7,528 nt of DNA from an uncultured Clostridia bacterium. Lineage in GTDB: Bacteria; Bacillota; Clostridia; Christensenellales; UBA1242. The notes beneath the pieces are model-generated. The model did not search any database. It had not been told where the DNA came from and worked only from the letters and a program-made list of their open reading frames with translations. Every line of letters begins with the position of its first letter. The first letter of the stretch is position 1. Below are positions 1-4,781 of the stretch, one piece after another. The stretch covers positions 1 through 7,528 of the forward strand of contig CANRGF010000051.1 in assembly GCA_947630075.1 (NCBI GenBank). The letters are read 5' to 3'. Position numbers and translations under genes: made by a program.

Positions 1-1448
1 TAAACGAAACCGATTTGACGGATAATAGCCTATACTTAAATGATGATGGCAACAAAGTTTTGTCCGACCATAAAACAGGGCAAGCAGCAAGTGGCATCAC
101 ATTAGACGAATTTGCTCAAACAGAAAGAGTGGGATTTGTGCCTCAATCAGATCGTTATAATGAACAATCTAATAGTAATGGTACATTTATTAAACTGCAA
201 GACACAGACGAAATTCCAGATCGATTGTACCTCGGCTATGGATATATGAAAAATGCTTATTATGCAGCAAACGGAATTCAAACAGTCAATAAAGAAAACT
301 TTGTGGGCACATTCGAATTAGCAGAGAATTTTGATAGCTCTGGCAAGACCCCGGGTGTTGACTATATCACGGTAGACTACACCTATCCAATCGAAGTGGA
401 TGACGATAATAACCCAGACACACCAATGGTATATGTCGATGCACACAAAACTCTGATTTATGAGTTCGTGTCAGCAACTTCAGGCACGGGAGATCGAGAT
501 GCTCGTAGCGGGAGATTGTCATTGGAAGGCAATGGAGAAAATGGATATCCTCAACAACTAAAAATAAACCTATATCCAAAATCATTCACTAACCCTTATA
601 ATGTGCATCAAGATCAGGCAAAACAAGATTCAAACATTATCTATATCAATTCAAATGTATTGTCTAGCCCAGGTCTTGCAAGCGTTTACTTTGAGGTAAC
701 CTACTACTATTGGGACGGCGGTTATAAAGTTGGCACAGTAGAGGGAGACGAGGTGGACGATAACGGAAATTCATTTGTTTATTCACTTTATGTAAGAGCT
801 ACTGAAGAAGAATTGAATTCAACCCCACCAATCACTCTATATAATTATAATACAAACGAAGCCGTAGAGGTTAATTTTAAAGAATTTATCACCGATATTG
901 AGAAAACTAACGAAAATAGTAAGTATAGGGATTATTACACCGCATCAAAACCTGAAGGCGTAACAAATGCAGACGCATTAAAAGTGAAAATGGTTTATAA
1001 GGTGGATAGGACTGACGATGGTGTATATGAAATCTATATGAAAGATAATAATATGATGGTGGAAGGCAATGTGCTTAAAACCACACATGTTGAAACAGGC
1101 GCTCAAGATGTGGATTACAATCGAAACAAGTTCTTAATGAACGAAGACTATCAAATTTACACTAGATATAAGTTCGTTGAAGGAATTATTTATGATATGG
1201 TGAGAAAAAAAAGCCGAACGGGAATACCATTTGAGGATGGAATTTGGGTGGTAACAACCTCAGGTCAACCAGAATTATATCTATTTAAACTTAATGATGA
1301 GGGATACTTCAAAAAACCATATAAAAATCCTAACACAGATAAAACAACTCTTCTAACAGAAAGTTTGCAAGTTACACTTGGAGGAAATAGGAGTTGCAGT
1401 TTAGGTGGCAGTCGTAAACAACAATCCGGACAATTCGTGGCAAAATAA
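1..1448 (+). CDS. Unrecognised large acidic protein, probably surface or secreted, 5'-truncated by window edge
   Basis: The reading frame is open from the left edge (codons N-E-T-D from position 3) to the TAA at 1446-1448, about 481 codons. The TTG at 15 is probably an internal Leu codon: the frame continues upstream of it and no SD precedes it. The N-terminus, including any signal peptide, lies outside the window. The visible part is soluble, rich in Asp, Glu, Asn and Tyr, has a single Cys near the end, and shows alternating Tyr/Val/Thr strands suggestive of beta-rich extracellular domains. I see no transmembrane helix, LPxTG sorting motif, catalytic signature or internal repeat. The last ~20 residues are Gly/Ser/Arg/Lys/Gln-rich and unlike the rest. 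It converges on a predicted lipoprotein gene and shares its terminator. Extracytoplasmic location is inferred from composition and neighbour only. The coding call is firm from length; the function is unknown. Confidence 0.8.
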   Translation, partial: NETDLTDNSLYLNDDGNKVLSDHKTGQAASGITLDEFAQTERVGFVPQSDRYNEQSNSNGTFIKLQDTDEIPDRLYLGYGYMKNAYYAANGIQTVNKENFVGTFELAENFDSSGKTPGVDYITVDYTYPIEVDDDNNPDTPMVYVDAHKTLIYEFVSATSGTGDRDARSGRLSLEGNGENGYPQQLKINLYPKSFTNPYNVHQDQAKQDSNIIYINSNVLSSPGLASVYFEVTYYYWDGGYKVGTVEGDEVDDNGNSFVYSLYVRATEEELNSTPPITLYNYNTNEAVEVNFKEFITDIEKTNENSKYRDYYTASKPEGVTNADALKVKMVYKVDRTDDGVYEIYMKDNNMMVEGNVLKTTHVETGAQDVDYNRNKFLMNEDYQIYTRYKFVEGIIYDMVRKKSRTGIPFEDGIWVVTTSGQPELYLFKLNDEGYFKKPYKNPNTDKTTLLTESLQVTLGGNRSCSLGGSRKQQSGQFVAK

Positions 1449-1479
1449 AAAAACTTTGCGGTTTCCCGCAAAGTTTTTT
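1448..1479. terminator. Bidirectional intrinsic terminator between convergent genes
   Basis: A perfect 14-bp stem (1448-1461 with 1466-1479) has a 4-nt TTTC loop, a GC-rich top (GCGG/CCGC) and an A-tract/T-tract base. It therefore works as an intrinsic terminator in both directions. Its base overlaps the last base of the plus-strand stop codon (1446-1448) and two bases of the minus-strand stop codon (1478-1480). Confidence 0.93.
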
Positions 1480-2491
1480 AAATGGCCAAGTCTTTACCTC
1501 CCAATCCAGGATAGTCTTTATACATAGATATGTTGGAAGTGTCGGAAACATTTGAATATTCACCGGCGAATGTCCCAATTTCAAAAACATTGTTTTCAAA
1601 GTGTGCATTCGACAATGAACGGAAATCAATTTTTGTCGTAAGTATTTTTGAGATGTCTGTACTAGAGTCGGTTTTTCCAAAAATTTGCAAATCAATGGAA
1701 TAATTATTCTCAGGGTAGATATTTGAGATTGAGAATGTCTCTAGACCCTTTTCAATCTTTGCTTTAATTGGATTTGCTCTTCCAAGAGCACTAAGTATTG
1801 TGTTATAAGCGTCATATCCAATATTGTAGTGCGACACAACTTCTGGAGTGTGGAAATTGTTTAATTCTTGCACAAACAAACCAGTTTGAATATAGTTGCC
1901 ATTAATTAACATTTTTAAGTCTTTATATTCTTGGTCGGAAATCTTATATTTCAATAAGTATTGGCTGATATATCTATCTTTTGTGTTGTAAGATACATTC
2001 ACAAGATTATATAACTCGTTTTCTTTTCCTTCATAAGTATAAGTAAGGGCGGTTATCTCAACATCTGTTGTTTTAAGCTCATCAACGTCATATCCTTCAC
2101 CTTCTAAAAATGTATATGGAATTTGCCCAAACACATTATTTGCAACAGAATATCCGTTAACTGCGTGAAATTGTCCATTTTTTGCCTTAGTTATCTGTTT
2201 ATTATAGTAATCGCTATTTAACACTGCTTGTAGTGCAGGGCTATATTTTGCGTATGGGTCCTCCGCACCAGGATTGGTAGGGTTTTTCCCAGGGTTTGAC
2301 GGGTCATCTGTGCCAGGATTTATAATCGGTGGATTAGGTGTGTCCTGATTGTGTGGTTTGCACGCAGCAAACGAAAGTGCCATAGAAAAGGTAAGCGCAC
2401 CGACTGCCAACATTCTAACCACTTTACTGTGGCTAACAGAGTAGGACAAATTTTTCAATTTTTCGCCCAGTCTTTTTATTAAATTATCCAT
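1478..2491 (-). CDS. Predicted lipoprotein of unknown function (337 aa)
   Basis: The start is the ATG at 2491, because GGAGGA lies 5 nt upstream and a near-consensus promoter lies just above it. A longer frame reaching 2551 would begin inside the promoter and is rejected. Residues 1-27 are a long basic N-region, about 28-43 are hydrophobic, and Cys44 follows Phe-Ala-Ala. This is a lipobox-like site with an unusual Phe at -3, so lipidation by Lgt and cleavage by LspA are likely but not certain. Residues 46-79 form a Pro/Asn/Gly/Asp linker with three NPG triplets, as in tethers that hold a domain off the membrane. The rest (about 80-337) is a soluble Tyr/Asn/Ile-rich domain with no family signature that I recognise and no transporter, protease or binding motif. 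It is monocistronic: its own promoter at 2520-2548, terminator at 1448-1479. The convergent neighbour may be another surface protein, but a functional link is speculative. Confidence 0.85.
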   Translation of the reverse strand: MDNLIKRLGEKLKNLSYSVSHSKVVRMLAVGALTFSMALSFAACKPHNQDTPNPPIINPGTDDPSNPGKNPTNPGAEDPYAKYSPALQAVLNSDYYNKQITKAKNGQFHAVNGYSVANNVFGQIPYTFLEGEGYDVDELKTTDVEITALTYTYEGKENELYNLVNVSYNTKDRYISQYLLKYKISDQEYKDLKMLINGNYIQTGLFVQELNNFHTPEVVSHYNIGYDAYNTILSALGRANPIKAKIEKGLETFSISNIYPENNYSIDLQIFGKTDSSTDISKILTTKIDFRSLSNAHFENNVFEIGTFAGEYSNVSDTSNISMYKDYPGLGGKDLAI

Positions 2492-2495
2492 AAAT

Positions 2496-2501
2496 TCCTC
2501 C
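2496..2501 (-). promoter_or_regulatory. Shine-Dalgarno GGAGGA that fixes the lipoprotein start
   Basis: On the minus strand GGAGGA is followed by AATTT and then ATG at 2491. This strong SD with about 5-nt spacing selects Met at 2491 over an alternative in-frame start 20 codons upstream. Confidence 0.88.
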
Positions 2502-2511
2502 AAAATTATAA

Positions 2512-2548
2512 TTGACTTAATTATATCATCAAAATAATGAAAAGTCAA
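2512..2548. repeat. Inverted repeat TTGACTT / AAGTCAA flanking the lipoprotein promoter
   Basis: TTGACTT at 2512-2518 is the reverse complement of AAGTCAA at 2542-2548, with 23 bp between. One arm covers the -35 element of the lipoprotein promoter and the other lies at the expected transcription start just below the -10. It could be an operator. It could also be chance, since one arm must resemble a -35 hexamer. Confidence 0.35.
2520..2548 (-). promoter_or_regulatory. SigA-type promoter of the lipoprotein gene
   Basis: On the minus strand the -35 TTGACT (2543-2548) and -10 TATAAT (2520-2525) are separated by exactly 17 bp. Transcription would start near 2513, leaving a short 5' UTR of about 20 nt that holds the SD. 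The promoter diverges from the rplJ promoter, whose -35 lies 38 bp away. Confidence 0.85.
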
Positions 2549-2586
2549 CATAAAACCAAAAATTTAAAAAATCTTTAAAAAACCAC

Positions 2587-2615
2587 TTGACAAATCCCTT
2601 GCACAACTATATAAT
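2587..2615 (+). promoter_or_regulatory. Perfect-consensus SigA-type promoter of rplJL
   Basis: TTGACA (2587-2592) and TATAAT (2610-2615) are separated by exactly 17 bp, the textbook optimum. The start is expected near 2622. Such strength fits a ribosomal stalk operon. The start lies about 320 nt before rplJ, which implies a long regulatory leader. Confidence 0.93.
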
Positions 2616-2716
2616 AATGCTAGATAAATAAAAATTTCGCCAAAGACCACAAGTGCATTATGCATAATTCGTCAGAGCAAACCTTACTAAGCTCAATTTG
2701 TAGTTTGGGGCAGAGA

Positions 2717-2789
2717 AGCAATCAAGCAAAAGTGCCAAAAGGGTTTCCGCAAGAACTTTGTTCGCAGTGGGATGGAGGAGCAATCAAGC
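2717..2789 (+). repeat. 11-bp direct repeat AGCAATCAAGC within the rplJ leader
   Basis: AGCAATCAAGC occurs at 2717-2727 and again at 2779-2789, spaced 62 bp. A looser relative (AGCAAATTAGCAAGG) begins at 2818. The copies sit in the leader between the L10-like segment and the attenuator. They may be repeated structural elements of the RNA or an old internal duplication. Confidence 0.5.
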
Positions 2790-2891
2790 CAAGGCTTACA
2801 TTTGCGAAATGAAATGGAGCAAATTAGCAAGGGCGCAGATTGCGACGACGATCTTGTGTAGGAGAGAAAAAGAATGTCGAAATAAATTTTC

Positions 2892-2927
2892 AAATTCCTT
2901 TTGTCTTGGCAAGAGGAATTTTTATTT
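2892..2927 (+). terminator. Attenuator hairpin at the end of the rplJ leader
   Basis: AAATTCCT (2892-2899) pairs with AGGAATTT (2914-2921). Four further pairs (2900-2903 with 2910-2913, one G-U) give a 12-bp stem with a 6-nt loop, followed by TTATTT. It lies after the promoter and 22 nt before rplJ, so it can only act as a conditional terminator. A competing antiterminator is possible: 2864-2875 can pair with 2894-2905 at 10 of 12 positions, which would sequester the 5' arm. L10(L12)4 binding would then favour termination, as known for B. subtilis; this mechanism is inferred here. Confidence 0.68.
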
Positions 2928-2931
2928 ATAA

Positions 2932-2939
2932 AAAGGAGG
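2932..2939 (+). promoter_or_regulatory. Shine-Dalgarno AAAGGAGG for the rplJ GTG start
   Basis: A near-perfect SD lies 4 nt before the GTG at 2944. It supports this non-ATG start, which also gives the expected L10 N-terminus. Confidence 0.88.
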
Positions 2940-2943
2940 AAAA

Positions 2944-3429
2944 GTGTCAGCAAATCAAGAAGCAAAAAAACTTGCTGTGGAGGACATTAAAAAGCTGATA
3001 TCTTCATCAAAGTCTGTGGTTTTGGTGGATTACCGTGGCACAACTGTTGCGCAGGACACTGCTCTTCGTAAAGACTTCCGTGAAAACAAAGTGGCTTATA
3101 AGGTTATTAAAAACACACTTTTTAAGAAAGCTTGTGAGCAACTTGGCATCTCGGGGTTAGACGAAGCACTGAATGGCACAACAGCCTTTGCTTTTAGCGG
3201 TGATGACGAAACCCTTGCCCCAAGGCTTGTGAAAAAGGCAATGAAAGACAATCAAAACATCACAATCAAAGCAGGTCTTTATAATGGCAAAGCAGTTGAT
3301 GAAAAGCAAGTGGTTACTCTCGCATCTATTCCAGGCAAAGAACAACTTGTGGCTCAATTACTTTATGTCCTCAATGCACCAGTGGCAAGCCTTGCCCGTG
3401 CATTCAAAGCAATTGCAGAGAAGAATTAA
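2944..3429 (+). CDS. rplJ: 50S ribosomal protein L10
   Basis: L10 anchors the flexible L7/L12 stalk on 23S rRNA and so helps recruit and activate translational GTPases. The protein has 161 residues, slightly short for a bacterial L10 (about 165-175). The N-terminal domain shows family landmarks: VLVDYRGTTV around 26-35, YKVIKNTLFKKA at 52-63 and GTTAFAF at 78-84. The C-terminal helix (about 131-161), which includes APVASLARAF, is the docking site for L12 dimers. Translation starts at GTG behind a strong SD. It is the first gene of a two-gene operon with rplL, behind a consensus promoter and a probable L10-responsive attenuator, so it likely represses its own synthesis as the L10-L12 complex. 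rplK and rplA, its usual upstream neighbours, are absent. Confidence 0.97.
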   Translation: MSANQEAKKLAVEDIKKLISSSKSVVLVDYRGTTVAQDTALRKDFRENKVAYKVIKNTLFKKACEQLGISGLDEALNGTTAFAFSGDDETLAPRLVKKAMKDNQNITIKAGLYNGKAVDEKQVVTLASIPGKEQLVAQLLYVLNAPVASLARAFKAIAEKN

Positions 3430-3438
3430 TCTGCATTG

Positions 3439-3469
3439 TGCCACTTAGTGGCAAATCAGCCTAAAAGGC
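3439..3469 (+). other. Tandem small stem-loops between rplJ and rplL
   Basis: In the 64-bp gap, TGCCAC/GTGGCA (3439-3444 with 3448-3453, loop TTA) is followed by GCCT/AGGC (3459-3462 with 3466-3469, loop AAA). Neither has a T-tract, so they are not terminators. They may mark RNA processing or stabilise the rplL part of the message, since L12 is needed in several copies per L10. This role is speculation. Confidence 0.5.
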
Positions 3470-3493
3470 AAAAAATTTAAAAGGAGAAAAATT

Positions 3494-3862
3494 ATGACAA
3501 CTCAAGAAATCGTTGCAGAAATCAAAACAAAAACCGCCGTTGAATTAAACGAGTTGGTTAAAGCGTTGGAAGAAGAATTTGGCGTTAGCGCAGCAGCAGC
3601 TGTCGTTGCTGGTCCAGCTGCAGCAGAAGCCGCTCCAGCAGCAGAGGAAAAGACAGAATTCAATGTTATCCTTAAAGATGTTGGCGCAAACAAAATTGCT
3701 GTTATTAAGGCAGTTAGAGAAGCAACAGGACTTGGCTTAATGGAGGCTAAAGCCCTTGTTGAAACTGCAGGCGCAACTGTTAAAGAGAATGTTCCAACCG
3801 CTGAGGCAAAAGCTCTTGTAGAGGCATTGAAAGCCGCTGGTGCAACAGCTGAACTTAAATAG
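3494..3862 (+). CDS. rplL: 50S ribosomal protein L7/L12
   Basis: L7/L12 forms the mobile stalk dimers that bind EF-Tu, EF-G, IF2 and release factor 3. The 122-residue length is typical. Residues 1-30 are the dimerisation domain that binds the L10 C-terminal helix. About 32-52 form an Ala/Pro/Glu hinge with runs of Ala. Residues 54-122 form the C-terminal domain, with the conserved KIAVIKAVR (67-75) and TGLGLMEAKALVE (78-90) that contact translation factors. AAGGAG lies 7 nt before the ATG. It is co-transcribed with rplJ and followed directly by a terminator, so rpoBC is not part of this operon. The acidic, Ala-rich composition is normal for the family. Confidence 0.98.
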   Translation: MTTQEIVAEIKTKTAVELNELVKALEEEFGVSAAAAVVAGPAAAEAAPAAEEKTEFNVILKDVGANKIAVIKAVREATGLGLMEAKALVETAGATVKENVPTAEAKALVEALKAAGATAELK

Positions 3863-3878
3863 TTCAATAAAAATTTTT

Positions 3879-3908
3879 AAAAATGCTCATTTTATTGGGC
3901 ATTTTTTC
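3879..3908 (+). terminator. Intrinsic terminator of the rplJL operon
   Basis: AAAAATGCTC (3879-3888) pairs with GGGCATTTTT (3897-3906), a 10-bp stem with one G-T wobble and an 8-nt loop. The stem's T-run plus one more T makes a six-T tail. It sits 16 bp after the rplL stop and isolates the operon from comF. Confidence 0.9.
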
Positions 3909-3983
3909 TATTAAAAACAGATATTTTTGTGCAAATTTAAAAATTTTTTGATAAATTTAAATTTTTATTGTGGAAAAAACTTT

Positions 3984-4739
3984 ATGAAAGACAAAAGAAA
4001 AACTCCAAATTTTGAAAAATTTAAAACTAAAATTTTAGATGTGTTTTTCCCGCGCCACAATAGGTGCATTTTCTGCGATGAGGAATTGGACGAATGTTCA
4101 ATTAATGATTGTTGTGTGCCATGCCTTCGCTCACTGCCATTTATTAAAAATCCGTGTCCGCGTTGTGGGGCTTCAATGAAGGAAAAGGAAACTGGTGTTT
4201 GCCTTAATTGCAGCAGGCACAATTATTATTTTGACCTAGCAAAAAGTGTGTTTGATTATGACGGTACGGTGAGGCTTGCAATTCAAAATTATAAATACAA
4301 CGCAATGAAATTTTTAAGCGAGCCATTTTCAAATTTTATTTGGCAAGTTCTTAAAGATTGGAATGTGCCTTATGATGTTATCACTTTCGTGCCTATGCAT
4401 ACTAAAAAGCAAAAGATAAGAGGATATAATCAAGCCGAATTGCTTGCCTTAGACATTAGTAGCAAATCAAATAAACCTTGCCTGCCACTTCTTGAAAAGG
4501 TGGAAGAGGGCACCACTCAAACCGCACTAAGTTTCGAAGAAAGGCGTCAAAATGTGCAAGGAAGTTTCCGCTTCAACAATGTTTATAAAGATCAAATTAA
4601 ATCTAAGTCTATTTTGCTAATAGACGATGTGTTCACCACAGGTGCAACAACAAGTGAGTTGAGCAAAGTGTTGAAAGAGCATGGGGCAAAGCAAGTGTTT
4701 GTGTTCACTCTGGCACACACGAAATTAAAATCACACTAA
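3984..4739 (+). CDS. comF: ComF family protein (phosphoribosyltransferase fold)
   Basis: ComF proteins are cytoplasmic and act in natural transformation with DNA uptake and recombination factors; the biochemical role of the PRT domain is unsettled. The start is the ATG at 3984 (251 aa) after a weak GTGGAAA. An in-frame TTG 19 codons upstream has no SD. Residues 28-76 hold Cys pairs C28/C31, C44/C47, C58/C61 and C73/C76, the double zinc-ribbon typical of ComF. FDYDGTVR follows at 90-97. The PRPP-binding loop LLIDDVFTTGATT lies at 211-223 with both Asp residues intact. Length is near the family norm (about 220-250). A weak promoter-like pair, TTGTGC (3927-3932) and GATAAA (3950-3955), has a 17-bp spacer. 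No other competence gene is visible, so a housekeeping role is equally possible. Confidence 0.93.
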   Translation: MKDKRKTPNFEKFKTKILDVFFPRHNRCIFCDEELDECSINDCCVPCLRSLPFIKNPCPRCGASMKEKETGVCLNCSRHNYYFDLAKSVFDYDGTVRLAIQNYKYNAMKFLSEPFSNFIWQVLKDWNVPYDVITFVPMHTKKQKIRGYNQAELLALDISSKSNKPCLPLLEKVEEGTTQTALSFEERRQNVQGSFRFNNVYKDQIKSKSILLIDDVFTTGATTSELSKVLKEHGAKQVFVFTLAHTKLKSH

Positions 4740-4747
4740 ATTAGCAC

Positions 4748-4780
4748 AAAAAAATGAAGATATGCCACCTTCATTTTTTT
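4748..4780. terminator. Bidirectional terminator between comF and the ABC exporter gene
   Basis: AAAAAAATGAAG (4748-4759) pairs perfectly with CTTCATTTTTTT (4769-4780), a 12-bp stem with a 9-nt loop. The seven-base A and T tracts let it terminate both convergent genes. It fills the 42-bp gap almost completely. Confidence 0.9.
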
Positions 4781-4781
4781 A

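Larger units (their letters stand above)
2622..2943 (+). ncRNA. Ribosomal protein L10 leader-type 5' UTR of rplJL
   Basis: About 320 nt lie between the predicted transcription start and the rplJ GTG. The stretch holds no convincing gene and many small hairpins. The early segment CCAAAGACCACAAGTGC (about 2640-2656) and CCTTACTAAG (2682-2691) resemble, from memory, the paired conserved segments of L10 leaders (CCAAAGAC..AGGTG and CCTGCCGAGG in Bacillus). Further helices include GAGC/GCTC (2675-2678/2691-2694), GGCA/TGCC (2709-2712/2733-2736), an AA-bulged GC-GAAC stem (2749-2765) and CGCA/TGCG (2834-2844). The leader ends in a terminator-like hairpin. In B. subtilis L10(L12)4 binds the rplJL leader and promotes attenuation; the same role is inferred here. 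An Rfam covariance search would settle the class. Confidence 0.68.

Noticed and set aside
367..585. Minus-strand 72-codon frame inside the first gene
   Set aside because: No ribosome binding site, and it lies fully within a long open plus-strand gene.
1380..1448. Possible frameshift near the end of the first gene, where composition changes to Gly/Ser/Arg/Gln
   Set aside because: The alternative frames hit stops quickly and give no better protein, and the stop sits correctly at the terminator hairpin.
2772..2861. Short plus-strand frame ATG-TAG of 29 codons (and a 40-codon one at 2809-2931) inside the rplJ leader
   Set aside because: There is no SD before either ATG, and the second runs through the attenuator hairpin. 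The region is open in several frames at once, as is common in structured RNA with few stops. A leader peptide cannot be fully excluded.
2693..2965. Minus-strand 90-codon frame across the rplJ leader
   Set aside because: It overlaps the L10 leader, the attenuator and the start of rplJ on the opposite strand, has no SD or promoter, and its Leu/Phe-rich start reflects the complement of A/G-rich leader.
3502..3867. Minus-strand 121-codon frame antisense to rplL
   Set aside because: It is a shadow of the Ala/Glu-rich rplL coding sequence; composition (Ala/Ser/Thr runs) follows from the complement of GCA and GAA codons.
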